Position numbers and translations under genes: made by a program. Shown piece after piece: positions 36,289 through 48,882 of a stretch of 64,000 nucleotides of DNA. The notes beneath the pieces are model-generated. The model saw only the letters and a list, made by a program, of their open reading frames with translations. It did no database searches and was not told the origin of the DNA. How positions within the stretch are numbered: position 1 is the stretch's first letter; each line of letters begins with the position of its first letter. The stretch covers positions 372,001-436,000 of the forward strand of contig VXAZ01003890.1 of NCBI GenBank assembly GCA_013399875.1. The letters are read 5' to 3'. The stretch is from Gymnorhina tibicen (Eukaryota > Chordata > Aves > Passeriformes > Artamidae).

Positions 36289-37055
36289 TCATAGAATCAT
36301 AGAAATTTTTTGGTTTGAAAATACTTCTAAAGACCATCAAGTCCAACTCTTAATCCAGCACTGCCAAATCCACCACGAAACCATGTCCCTACATACCACA
36401 TGTCTTTTAAATACCTGCAGGGATGGTGATTCAACCACAGCTGCTGGCAACCTGTTGCAATATTTGACAACCCTTTAGGTGAAGAAATTTTTCCTAATAC
36501 CCAATCTAAACCTCCTCTGGTGCAACTTGAGGCCATTTCCTCTTGTCATGTCACTTGTTAATTGGGAGAAGAGACTGACCCCCACCTGCCTCCAGCCTCC
36601 TTTCAGGGAGTTGTAGAGAGTGATAAGGTCATCCTTGAGCCTCCTTTTCTCCAGGCTACACACCCCCAATTCCCTCAGCTGTTCCTCATTGGACTTGTGC
36701 TCCAGACCCGTCCCCAGCTGAGTTGCTTTTCTCTGGACCTGCTCCAGCACCTCAAAGTCTTTCTTGTTGTGAGGGGCCCAAACCTGGACCCAGCACTCAA
36801 GGTGTGGCCTCCCCAGTGCCCAGCACAGAGGGACAATCACTGCTCTGGTCCTGCTGGCCACACTATTGCTGACACAGAAGGCCAGGAGGCCACCGGCCTC
36901 TTTGCCCACCTGGGCACACCCCGGCTCACGTTTGGCCACTGTCAGCCAGCACCCCCAGGGCCTTTCCCACTGAGAGCTTTCCAGCCACTCTGTCCCCAGC
37001 CTGGAGCGCTGCAGGGGGTTGTTGTGACCCAAGTGCAGGAGGAATATATCCATGG
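36289..37055 (-). pseudogene. CR1 LINE, 5'-truncated, with ORF2 C-terminal region
   Basis: About 767 bp of CR1 in minus orientation. The plus strand starts with the reversed terminal octamers (tcatagaatcatagaaat). The minus-strand frame 36475-37053 keeps most of the ORF2 C-terminal region in one piece of 192 codons. It contains NSVASRTRAVIVPLCWALG, RPHLECWVQVWAPHNKKD, LEHKSNEEQLRELGVCSLEK and RRFRLGIRKNFFT. Towards the 3' end the frame is interrupted. It is a remnant of a LINE replication protein, not a host gene, and is better preserved than the 45.1-kb copy. Confidence 0.94.
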
Positions 37056-40000
37056 AGTTACACTAATTTACATCAGTTGATGATCTGCCTGATGGAGTCT
37101 AGTAATCTTTCACCAGTGATAGGCAAAAATGATGCTAAATGTATCTAAAAAACGCAGCTTGTCTACCGTATATTTAAAGAGAATTTGAAAAGATTGTTGC
37201 AATTGCAACTGCAATCATTGCCTTGTGTTCTCCTTCGCAAATCCATCTGCTGTTTCTTACCTTATAACCTTTCTAACCCTTATAGCCCTTAAAACCCAAC
37301 TGGAAATCTTGCCTTGCAGGACTCCTATTTCTACCTACAAGCATATTTTCAGCCATATTTCAAAACAAAGTATGTTGATGTAGTGATCCATCATTGTAAC
37401 TCGTAGCTAATATTAACACCACTATTACAGATTGTTCCTAATTAAGAGGGAAGACTAATCATTTGAATGAGCCGCAGAGGACAAAAAGAGGAGCAGATAG
37501 AGAGAAAAATCTAGTTAAACTTAGAAACTACTTGTACTTTCTAAAGAAAACAAGAAAGCAGACAAAAAATTGAGGCCAGTGGTGACTAAAAGTGAGGACT
37601 CTCCTTTCTACCTTGCAACTGTGATACCAGGTCTCAGTACAAGGTGCTTTAAAAATAACTGTGATGACAAATGACTAAAACCTCTGTCTGTAAAAAAAAC
37701 CTGACAGAAATATAAGGAGCTTTTACCAATACACAGCAGATTCTCAGAAAACTGATTTTTTAGAAATACTGAGAAAATGCCCTGTTTAAAAGGTAATTAT
37801 GGGGAGAATGTGTGTTTGTACAAAGGTTTTTGGCCTCAGAAAAATGCATCTAATTGAGCTGAAGTTGTGAATAAAGCACGAGAAGCAAGGTGTTCCTCAA
37901 AAAAGCACACTGAAATGGAGGCTGATAGCAAACAACAACCATGTTTATCATTTGCTCTCTCATCTCAGAAACTCAATAAAGAATAGAAGCTATGATGTAT
38001 TAGACTCCCTGTTTGCCACCATCCTGCTTGAAAAGACAGCAGCAGATAATTATTTATTCCAAATATTTTCTGTGTTGCTTTTGAGGCAGATTGTTCATTA
38101 CCATGACTGAATATGCTTATTTATTCAAATACCATTTATAATGTATCGAAGTTAATTTTTTTACTTTGTGACCATGTGAACACTGAAACAGTCAACCCTA
38201 CAATGAGATTCAGGTCCCATAACCTGCTTTATGTCTGACTTCATGATTGACACTCTTCAGCTGTCTGAGAAATTGTTCTTTCATTCAAGGAAAGATAATG
38301 AATATATTTTAAATAATAACAATCAAGTTTTCCCATGGCAGATTTTGAACTTATGATGAAAACTTGAAAATACTTCGACTCTGAAATGTCACATTGGTGT
38401 ACTCCTGGTTGATCCAGGAATCACATATTATAAGGGAGAAAAGGGATCTGAGACACAGAATTCATGAGTCAAAGACACAGCCAAGCAGCCATGTGTCAGC
38501 TGAAGCTGGAAACCCAAAATAGTTTGAGTCTGAGTTCCCCAGGAGACACTTTCATGAACATTTCATTGAAGGATCATTTTTTCCTTTGAAACAGCCACAG
38601 GAGATTTTATCTAAGTATTTATTAATTTAAAATTTTTTGTTCACATTGGGTGAATTGCTGAGCAGAGAGGCTGTAGATAACAAACACTCATCCACTGCAG
38701 GCCAGCTTGACTTTTCTCAGTGGAACTGGTCATTTAGACATGAAGTGTATTTTCTTCCACTAATCCTCTAAACCATTCAATTAATTTTTTAAAAGCAGAA
38801 TTTATTTGTGCTTTCTTTTGCTGCATCATATTTTATTGATTGAAAACCTCACTATTTTTTCTTACCTTTTCCAATTTTGATAGATCCCAAATACCAAGGG
38901 GGTACTAGCTCAGTTCTTAAAGTAGTTTTTATTCATGTATAATTCTGTGGACATTTTTTGGCTGCAAATTACCTCAAGAAATTTTTATTCCCTGCTGGTT
39001 TTGCTCCCAAGAAGCCTCTTCACCTCTACTGAGAAAAAAAATTCTGGTGTTGCTGTGCAGTAAAGCTTCTCTCTGTGAAATCACAGCCTTTCTGTCTCAG
39101 AGCCTGGGGGCTCTGTGTTTGGCTGGATTTTTTGGCCAAAGAGTTACTTCTGACATGGGCTACCAGGGCAGATTTGGTGGTGATTTTTGGAAAGCAAGAG
39201 CAAATGGAAAAGTAGGCATTTCAGTGCTGTGGAATAAAGAAACGAGACTAGAGAGTTAGAGGGAGAAAATCACATTGTAGGCGTGATCTAGCTCTGAAAA
39301 ATAAGGGCAAAACAATCTCTGGTTACTATAATAGTTTCTTGTGAGGTTTAAGTCTTTAGGAACTGGTGCTATCTTCTATGTTGTATTTTTGGTTACTAGT
39401 CAGCATTCACGTTTGATTAGAGCAGTGTTTCAAGAGATTAAAAATCAAATTAATGCACCAGCTCTCACATTTTAAATGGATCTGGATGCAGAGCTTTGGA
39501 AGGAGAAAGCTGGATTTCTTACATGGTGCCAGACAGGGAAAGCAGCAGATGAATTCCTGTATGGATGTACCAGCCCACTGGATATCACATCTTAGCACCC
39601 AGGTGGTGTGCAGGTTTGGTACATGGAACCATTTCTCTGCCCTAAAGATATGAAACGCAAAAAAAAATTTGCATTGAAAGGAATCTGCTTCCCTTACTTG
39701 GGGATGTGACTCTTCCCCTGAGAGAGAAGGTGACTGCTTTAGGGTGGGCACATCACATGCACGTGGCTGCAGTCAAATGAAATGGATTTTACTGGTTGAG
39801 ATCCTGTAACTTAGAATCCATAAAACACCACAACAGAACATCTCAGCCATTTTTTTTCAGAGGCACACAAAATGATGCTATTTCTTAATTTTCTTCCTTC
39901 TGTACGGTTTTGTGGCAGACTATCTTTCTAATCTATCAGTATTTATGAAATGCTCAGTTCTGAGTCCCAAGTAACTTAATTTCCTACAGAATATATAAAT

Positions 40001-40119
40001 TGGAGATTGCTCTTTCTGTATAAATAACTCATGCAGGCATTATTATGTTATCAGAAAGATCTCAAAGAAATTACAGGGCAGAGTTTTGAAAGCAAGGTAG
40101 AGAACAGTAGTATATAACT
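37056..40119. other. Unique non-coding DNA
   Basis: No gene or repeat recognised over 3 kb. Overlapping opposite-strand frames (114 and 66 codons) at 39.4-39.75 kb look like chance. Confidence 0.5.
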
Positions 40120-40380
40120 CACCAACACTTAGGGATCGAAAAGAATCTCTGCCTTAATTGCTTGAAAATAAATTTCCAATTAATTAAGGGAAAAAAAAGA
40201 AGAAGATGAGCTAAATAAGGATTCTCAATTAATAATCCTGAAAACTGAAATTAAATCTCAGTCATTAAACTCATGTAATGTCTCTGCACCTAATTATGAT
40301 ATCCCCATAATTCCTCTTAAATTTATATTTCACATTATCTGAACTTAATGGCCCTTTTATAATTGGAGAAGATGTAAACT
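40120..40380. promoter_or_regulatory. Candidate AT-rich homeodomain-site cluster
   Basis: Composition-based inference only. Cores of the TAATTA/ATTAAT type are dense here (cttaattgcttg, ccaattaattaaggg, ctcaattaataatcc, cctaattatgat, cataattcc). Confidence 0.2.
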
Positions 40381-40607
40381 TAGCCTCAGCCCCATGCATT
40401 GGACCAGTCCTCAGTGGGCAAACTACGAGTCCATGAGCAGTGTGAGTAGTAAAGGAACACTGTGCTGAACAGAGTGGGGGAGAATGTCAACACCTGGAAG
40501 ACAATAAAGATGTAGTTGTGTATATGTACACATAGGTATATACAGCATATCCTCTTCTGCTTCCTTTTCAAATACTGTCATTCATGATGACTACAATATC
40601 CTAAGTG

Positions 40608-41217
40608 AAAAAAAAAGAGAAAGAGAAAAAGAGAAAGAGAAAGAGAAAGAGAAAGAGAAAGAGAAAGAGAAAGAGAAAGAGAAAGAGAAAGAGAAAGAGA
40701 AAGAGAAAGAGAAAGAGAAAGAGAAAGAGAAAGAGAAAGAGAAAGAGAAAGAGAAAGAGAAAGAGAAAGAGAAAGAGAAAGAGAAAGAGAAAGAGAAAGA
40801 GAAAGAGAAAGAGAAAGAGAAAGAGAAAGAGAAAGAGAAAGAGAAAGAGAAAGAGAAAGAGAAAGAGAAAGAGAAAGAGAAAGAGAAAGAGAAAGAGAAA
40901 GAGAAAGAGAAAGAGAAAGAGAAAGAGAAAGAGAAAGAGAAAGAGAAAGAGAAAGAGAAAGAGAAAGAGAAAGAGAAAGAGAAAGAGAAAGAGAAAGAGA
41001 AAGAGAAAGAGAAAGAGAAAGAGAAAGAGAAAGAGAAAGAGAAAGAGAAAGAGAAAGAGAAAGAGAAAGAGAAAGAGAAAGAGAAAGAGAAAGAGAAAGA
41101 GAAAGAGAAAGAGAAAGAGAAAGAGAAAGAGAAAGAGAAAGAGAAAGAGAAAGAGAAAGAGAAAGAGAAAGAGAAAGAGAAAGAGAAAGAGAAAGAGAAA
41201 GAGAAAGAGAAAGAGAA

Positions 41218-41251
<34 letters not shown>

Positions 41252-41386
41252 GAAAAAAAGAAAGGAAAAGGAAAAGGACAAAAGAGAAAGAGAGAAAAAG
41301 AATAAAAAGAAAAAGAGAAAGAGAAAGGAAAAGGAAAAAGAAAAGGAAAAAGAAAAGGAAAAGGAGAAAGAGAAAAAGAAAAAAAA
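40608..41386. repeat. GAGAAA hexanucleotide array (purine strand on plus)
   Basis: The segment 40631-41240 (610 bp) is a perfect GAGAAA repeat, about 102 units without one substitution. It sits inside a 671-bp uninterrupted purine tract (40608-41278). Right of 41240 the array decays into GAAAAGG/GAAAAA variants, broken by a C at 41279 and a T at 41303, and the tract ends at 41386. Such homopurine mirror-symmetric DNA can form intramolecular triplex and stalls polymerases. The 269- and 226-codon frames over it (Lys/Arg/Glu on plus, Phe/Leu on minus) are by-products of the period, not proteins. Confidence 0.99.
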
Positions 41387-44300
41387 TTTCCTAAGACTTT
41401 TTTTCCTAAACTAACTTTATTATGAAAAAGATAGCAGTCTTACCTTACTAATGTTCTCTAACTTTCTCTGACAATTTAATGAAGTAAGCATATTATTCAT
41501 GAAAATGGACCTAGAAGCAACCTCATGTATGCAGCATACTGGGGACTGAGGTTCTGAGCCATATAAAGCTCATGTGCAGAACTCTCAAAGGTTTATCACC
41601 TGACCAGCAGAGCTTTTGTGTAGCCCAAATTCCTGTTGTTTAAGGGGGAGAAAATCAGCACCTAAAGGCAGGACACAGCAATGATTTCTTATCTGCAAAA
41701 TTAACTTGGATCTCTGTTCCTTCCTCAGCTCCTCAACACACCTGGCAGGCACTTCATGGATGTCAGACCCGCTAATATTTCATTACCTTCTAAAACTCAT
41801 CCTTAAAAATTCACATCTAACAACCTTCTGGATGTATCTGTTTAACAATGGAGATTCCTTGGCAAACCTGTGAAACTAGTCATTGGGCTGTATTAGCCTA
41901 TTAAAAATTGAAAGTTAGCCTTGTGAATTAGGTAACTTGAGGCCCATGTTAATGCCTTGTGTATAAGTTTGGGGCTCCATGAAAAGTGGGGAGGGCAAGG
42001 GAGGGAGAGAAAACCCTGCTATATGTAAAGGCAGCAAAACAAAGTGCAAATGTGGAATAGCAAAGGATTTTGTTTACTATTGAGAGATTCTAGCAGGATT
42101 TGTGGTCCCAACGAGACAGCTGCCTGTAGGATAAATGATCCTAGAGAGACAGCTGTTTTGGGTGAGAAGAAGGAAAAATGGCAGCAAGATAACCACAGTG
42201 AGGAAATACACAGCACGGGAAAGTAGAGCCCAAACTAAGATTTTCAAAGGAGCAAAGTAAAGTAAGAGCATAGTTCCTGTTTGGTTCTGTTGGTGGCCTA
42301 TTGTCCCTGTGGCAGGACATGAAGATCCTTAAAAGGGGTGCAAAGTAAGAGATAAAAAATCTTGCTAGGATCTCCACAAGAGACAGTGAAAATAAAATCT
42401 CTATACCTACAGGAACAACCCCAGGAAGATCTTGGTCAAAGTGAGAACGGCAGTGTCTACAGGGCACTCTGCTGTCCCATCACAGCTGGTGGAGATTTCA
42501 GGTTTCAAATCCTAGTGCCACTTGCCTTCAGTTCAGCTGCTTGGAACATGAATGAGTCATCTAACCTATTCCAGACAGATCCCAGCCCACACTTCATAAA
42601 CCTTCTTTTCCAGCTCTGGGAGTATTAAATATGCCCTGGTATGTCTGACATCAAGCTAGAGTAAAAAAAAAACGTGAAAAACCAAAAGAAAGCACTCCAC
42701 TACTCCCTTTTCTTCCTGATGCAAATGTCCATCATGTAAAATTTTGTCAATGGTGGTAAGTTCATATAGAATGAGCAATGAGAACAGTTTGTCCTTTCCA
42801 TATCTCCGAGTCTGAAGTTACTGCTACTTGTCCATTTCAGCTGGCTGCTGTTTAGAGCTAAAGCAAGAACTGGTACTAGTACTGGTAAACTGTAAGTGAG
42901 TAGCATAGAAACGGAAGAGCAGTTTCTGTCTCAACAGAGTGGGAAGATGTCAAGCCATTTTAATACAGTACTCTGGATTCTCACTATGTTTCTCAAGTGT
43001 GGAGCAGTATTTTATGCTTGACAATAACAGAGGTTGCACAAGGATTTGGGAGGCCTCTAACAAAATCTTTAAGCTGTTGACAGAAGAATTTCATTAGCTA
43101 GTATCATTAACATGGTTTGTACAATTTCATGCCTCTGCCTGCATCCAGACAGAGCTATGTCTGCATTACTACTTCTGCTTTTGCTGCTTAGAAAGGCTTA
43201 AAGTTGGCCTTTCCATGAATTCCCCGTGGGTATTCTCACAAGTAGTGGATTTGACACAGTACTCGACACTGTACTACAGCCAATAAATCCAGGATAAGTT
43301 ACTTCAGTGTTCATTGGATTGTAATATTTTTGATTGAAGATGGAAAATTCTACTCTTCAGGCATGGGTCTGGAGTGACATTAGTTGCTCATCATTCTCTT
43401 ACAGAAATCAGGAAGGAGATAGGTGAGACTCACAAATTTGAGATGGAGAGCTTTGTAAGCTGTCAAGAGCTTCTCAGTAAATCAGTGGGTGGAGCTTAAT
43501 GAAGCGCGGTGATGGATGGTTTCAGATTGTCTGAAAAGCCTTTGTAGATGTGTGTGATCTTTTCTATGGAGCAGGATCCTTCCGTGGAGCTCAATTCAAT
43601 AAACTGAAGATGCAGTTTGGGTTACTTATAGACTTGAAAGATTTAGTTGCAGCATAAGCCTTTCTTTGCAGACATCAGAGTCTACCCATGTCTTTTCAAT
43701 GAACACCGCGGCCAGGGAAGAGAATAGGATGAGAGGATATATCAGAAGCAAATGCTACTGTACAGTGTTAAATACTCACCAGAATCTTCATTCTGGAACT
43801 AAACCACAGTCTCCTGGTTAAAGCCTTTGTCCTGGTTAGAGCAAATTTTGGAATCTATTTACATTTGTGTGTTTTCAAACAGAGGCATCTTTTACGCTTT
43901 AGGAGCAGAAGAGTTTTGTCAGATGCCTGGCCTGATTCTATAACTTTCTGTAGATCTTCAAGGGAGTGTAGAGGGACTGCACTCCTCATGAAGGTGGTGT
44001 AGTTAAACTCTCATCATAAGATAGGATGAATTAGGGTCACGGTGAATTTGGCAGATCTCACAGCAAGACTTTCTTTGGCTCTCAGCTGCCCGGCAGAAAG
44101 GCTTGCTGATGAAAGCAGAGGTCAGAACTTCACAGATGGGTATCAGTGAAGATCAATTCTCTTTCTTTCAGACACTTATCTTTAAACACAAACAGAATTT
44201 TTGAGTGTCATAAGATCAGCTTAACTACAGTCCATATAACCACAGGTACAGTGCACTGCATTTCTCACCTTTTTTCTCATTTCTTTAAATTCATGCAGCA

Positions 44301-45055
44301 TAGCAGAATATTTATCCTAAAGCAGTTGTACGCTGTTTACTTCTAGATGTGGATTTCTGCAGTTTCTGGCTGTGTTTTAATTTGGAATCCATTTCTAATT
44401 GCGTGCTTGCAGAGCAAATTCTTGATGGGTAATTTCTTTCTGTTTTACTCAATATAATGCAGTATATTTACATATTGTGAAGCAGAGGAGAGCTGTCTGT
44501 GGTTTTCTCTAACTACACTCAGGAAAAAATCATCAGCAAAACTGGTATAATTTCATGCTTTTTTTTTTTTTTAGCTGGTGGAGACCTGAGACCTACTTTT
44601 GTAAGTGGGAAACATGGAGCAGCGATCTTGGGGTACCTGGACAGGGAGAGGGGAAAACAGTAGATTTGAAAGATTACGTAGAGCATGTGAAAGTCAGATG
44701 CCATACAAAAAACTCAATGTCTGTTGCACAGTGCAAATTTCTCAACTAGGTTCACCCACTGTTTGCACTCCTGAAGTTATCGATTGACACAAATTAGTGT
44801 TTTGTACACAGAGATCGACTCACTTGGTGAAGGAAGCCTGCTGAAATCCATAAAAACTCTAGAACCTGTAACAGGGGGCAGAGCTTTGTCTTTTTAACAC
44901 CTTTGTGATTTCCAGACTGACCAGATATCAGCATCTACTTTAAAAATAAAACTTGTTTTCTCCTTATTTTACCTCCTCTCTCCGAACAGAGGATGCAGTG
45001 CTTTTAGCTAGAGACAGAAGAAAACTACATTCCCTTTCCCTTTTCAAAACTTCTC
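41387..45055. other. Unique non-coding DNA
   Basis: No gene or mobile element recognised. The 108-codon minus frame at 42.1-42.5 kb and others lack motifs. There is a short poly-T at 44560-44573. Confidence 0.5.
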
Positions 45056-45390
45056 ATATAATCATAAAATTCTTTGGAATGGAAGGGACCTTAAAGATCA
45101 TCTTGTTCCAAACCCTCTGCCATGGGCAGGGACACCTTCCCCTAGACCAGGTTGCTCAGAGTCCCATCCCACTTGACCTTGAGCATTTACAGGGATGGGG
45201 CAGCTTCAGCTTCTCTGGGCAACCTATCCCAGTGCCTCACCACCCTCACAGTGAAGAATTCCTTCCTAATATCTAATCTAAACCTATTCTCTTTCAGTTT
45301 GAAGACATTCCCCTTTGTTCTGTCATTACATTCTCTTGTAAATAGTCTCTCTCCAATCTCAAGGGAGTGATTGCTGTTCCAGAAGTCTGA
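45056..45390 (-). mobile_element. CR1 LINE 3' fragment
   Basis: Reverse complement of a CR1 3' end. A degraded terminus (ataatcataaaattctttgg) is followed by 'gaagggaccttaaagatcat', 'ctgccatgggcagggaca' and 'cttcctaatatctaatct', and it breaks off inside the ORF2 C-terminus. In the minus-strand frame 45187-45399 the CR1 motif RFRLDIRKEFFTVRVVRHWD is visible. Confidence 0.95.
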
Positions 45391-45455
45391 CTGCAGCAAA
45401 CAGTCGAATCCCTAAATCTGTATCAATATGTATGTTAGACCTACGGGAAGAGAAG

Positions 45456-45508
45456 GCTTTTTTTTATTTTATTTTTTATTTTCCTTTTTTTTCTTTTATT
45501 TTTGCAGT
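45456..45508. repeat. T-rich low-complexity tract
   Basis: About 50 bp of T runs broken by single A, C or G bases. Simple low-complexity sequence. Confidence 0.9.
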
Positions 45509-48219
45509 GGCAGCATGTTTGTGACTCATGAATTTTCTTTGGCAGAATTGCTTTCATAATTTAACCTTGCCAAAAGTGGCTGCGCCTCTTAGTAGTTTTT
45601 CATTATAAAAGATCCTCTGTGTCGCCCCTAGATAGTCTCAAGCCAATAAAAAGAAACTGATTATTACATTTTTTTTTGTCAAATGGAAGAAAAAATACCC
45701 AATGTGCTATAATAATAATGGCAATAATAAAAGATACTGACAATACTTAGAGATCAGCTGAATAAGCCCACTGACTGCACTATTTTTGGGGGTGGATTTT
45801 CATACCCCTTCTTGATGACACTGTTGGAGTGTAACGCATTCTGCCTTCCAGATGACACATTACTTTTAACTTTTGTGTACAATATGGGCTAATAACATCT
45901 CATGGCTTTTCAACTGGAAGCTGTTCTTTGATAAACTGACAGCGATATGAGAACTCCTGCAAGATATTATTTTTGGAACAATGGAGAGAGAGTTGGAAAT
46001 TCTAAGATTAGTGACAAATTTTCAGTGGCAATCATTGTATATTGCCAGCACTGAAATCAATAGGAGAATTTTAGAAATAATGTTCTACTCTGTGTGAAAA
46101 GAATGTGACCTATCATTAACACCTTCAGGCAAATAAGTGATGATTTAGGGCACTTAACAAAAGCTCATTTCTCTCTTAGGCTTTTGAAAATGAGGACAGG
46201 AATTGCAATAACAACAGTGGGGAAATTTTTGAGCACATGAGAGATTTGAGATTGAAATTTCCTGTTGGAGTATTTTTTTACTGTACTGTTACACTTAAGT
46301 TGTACTTTGAAGTTACATCAAGGGCATCCAGAGTGTGCACATAAGCAGTATCTGTCAAGTCCTAATACTAAAAAATGAATCACAGAAATATGCCGTTACT
46401 TAGAACAGATGTTTTAATATTACCATTATAAACTTGAAGAATTAGAGACACTCAAATTAATAAATGTCAATAAAAAATGCCGCTGAGATAGTGAACCTCA
46501 GCATAAAAATGAAATATACAAATAAACATTCTTCAGTTGTATTCTAGCCATTATCTCACACTGTTAATCAGAGTGTGAGCCAGTTAACATCCTTCCCTTC
46601 TGCTACAAATGAGTCCAGTGTCCAAAAAGGAAGGATGACAGAGCCAAACATTTGGCCTATCAGTTCCTTCTAAGTGGTCAATAAAGTTAATTTAGGACAT
46701 TTTGGTGTCATAGATATCCAATACTTAACATCTTCTAGCAAAAGGCATGGTTCCATGTTGATATTTTGACCAGGTAAATCTCTCCATGTCCCTTCTACCA
46801 GTCTCTAAAGGGGGAACGTCCTTGTCAACCAGGTGTCTCCATCTGTTTGGGATGTCTTCCAACAGCACTCTATTTCATGCACGCTTTTAAATTCTGTGTG
46901 TGGATCTTCAGCACTACAGATATCCTGTCAATAATTCTGGATGAGTTTCTCTGTTTCAACTCCTCCATTTCATACCCAAAAATCGTATCTCAGATTATGC
47001 CACTTTTCTCCTACAACAGGCTGGATGGAAAGAGTATCAAGCCATTAGGTAATTTCCAAGGTACATTAATCATCTTACGAGGGTGTAAGAACAATCTCAC
47101 AAGTGCCAATATTCAAAGCTAAGTGTTGTGCTTGGAGGTGTCCCAGTGCTCTTGAGGAAGGTCGAATAACATGCAATAATGTAAATGAGAATGCTTTCCA
47201 CTAAACAATTATTCTCCATAATGTTCCATAAAAGGAACACAGAAATAGATACCCTGGGTCCAAAGATGATTTTTTGAATCAGAATGTCAGAAACAGACAT
47301 ACCAATCTCTTCAGCAAATACAAGTGAAGTCCCTTTAGAGTTACCCTTCAAACACTAGCTTTTATAATAAATGGATTTGAAATCAGATTCAAGTCAGAGT
47401 TAACGCTCTCTTCAGAGTCAAGAAAAGAAAGCTTCATCAGTTTGCATCAAAGTCACGGTATGAAACTTCTGGTGATATCAGTGGTGGGACAATTAAAATT
47501 CTCATATGCTGAAACTGAAGCCACATTTCCCCTCTGTGATTTGGCTACCCCAGCCTAACACCAGCAGCCCATGCTCTGCCAGCACAGCTGCAGAGGAATC
47601 CTTTCACTCCCGAGGTGCAAACCCCAGTGTTAATCAGGCCAGCACGGGGTGCAAAGCATCAGCTGCCCCCAGATACTGCTCAGCAGTGGGAGAATTCCCT
47701 TCCAAAGGAAGCTTCTTTGGACTGGGATGCAGGTAAGAACCCAAACCCATCTCTCCTGATTCCCTCCCTGGGTTGAAAAATACTTCAGGTATCTCTGAAG
47801 TTCTCTTCTGGCCAGAATTTTCTCTCATCTAGGGCCCAGTGCAAGTTCTGCACAAAGACACAGACATTCTTCTTTTTTTCGCCTTAAGGCATATTTCAGC
47901 TTTTTTCTTTTTTTTAAGGGCTCATCCATCAAAACACTGACAATCATAGACGTGACTATCTTGGCAAGTCTGTGTGATCATTACAAAAGGGGAGTGGGGG
48001 ATGATGATGACAGCTGTGTTTTTTGGAGAGAGGGACAGGAATTTTAGGTCTCATTTGATTCTTCATTTTTACTGGCTTTTGCAAATGGCAGGAATATTGC
48101 AACATCTTCATTCCCAGAACAATATCAATTCTGTAAATCCTCAAATTTCACAGAATTACTTTTGATTCAGATATCATTCCCAGTCACTATACAAAGGATA
48201 TTAATGCTGGGATTAAACT
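45509..48219. other. Unique non-coding DNA
   Basis: No recognised repeat. The interval 47506-47733 is GC-richer and ends in a splice-donor-like 'gatgcaggtaagaac'. This is noted as a weak exon candidate. Confidence 0.4.
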
Positions 48220-48450
48220 ACAGAATGACATCAACCAAATTAATTTTCTCCCCTTCCATGTCCTGTATCTTGTCTGAAGTATGAATGAAAATTAATTTCC
48301 TATGGAGGGGAAATGGCTGCGAGAAATATTGAAGCAATTAATTACTGTAGATTTTGTTCTTCTTGACCAAGAAATTTATATTTTCTTAACACTTAATTGA
48401 CGCTGAGTTCTTAAGTAATGGAATAAGGAGAAGCTGAAGTGATATTATGT
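48220..48450. promoter_or_regulatory. Candidate homeodomain-site-rich element
   Basis: Composition-based inference only. It has ccaaattaattttc, gaaaattaatttcc, gaagcaattaattactg and acacttaattgacgc within about 200 bp of unique sequence. Confidence 0.22.
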
Positions 48451-48882
48451 AGAATTGGATTACACTCCCCTTCTTCCTCCACATCATCTGGGATGCTTGC
48501 TCACATTTCAAAAAGGAGTTTCATAAAGTTAAAACTTATGGAGTATAATATGTAGACCCTTGAGAAATAAGTGCTGATTGTACTCAGACATCAATGAAAG
48601 ACAACACATGCCAAAACCACCACATTCACATGAAGAACATAATAAATAATGGTTGAAAACTATGATTGACTTTTAAAGTATAGCTAAAACAATATTAGAT
48701 CTTCAAAGGGTCATCATGAACTTTCCTTTGCTACTAATTGCCTATTGAAATTAGAATGTAAGATTTCAATATATCTTTCCCAATGCTGTCAGCAAATCAA
48801 AATAAGCTCACCTCATGTCATTTTCTTTCACAACTGATTTTTGCTTTTATCACATGACCATCAGAAGTGTGGTGTGTATGTG
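48451..48882. other. Unique AT-rich non-coding DNA
   Basis: No gene or repeat recognised. It ends in a short GT-rich run that abuts the LTR. Confidence 0.45.

Noticed and set aside
36475..37053. 192-codon minus-strand frame
   Set aside because: It is the CR1 ORF2 C-terminal remnant inside a LINE fragment; the opposite 172-codon frame is its shadow.
40605..41414. 269-codon plus and 226-codon minus open frames
   Set aside because: They are translations of the GAGAAA repeat (Lys/Arg/Glu or Phe/Leu periodicity), not genes.
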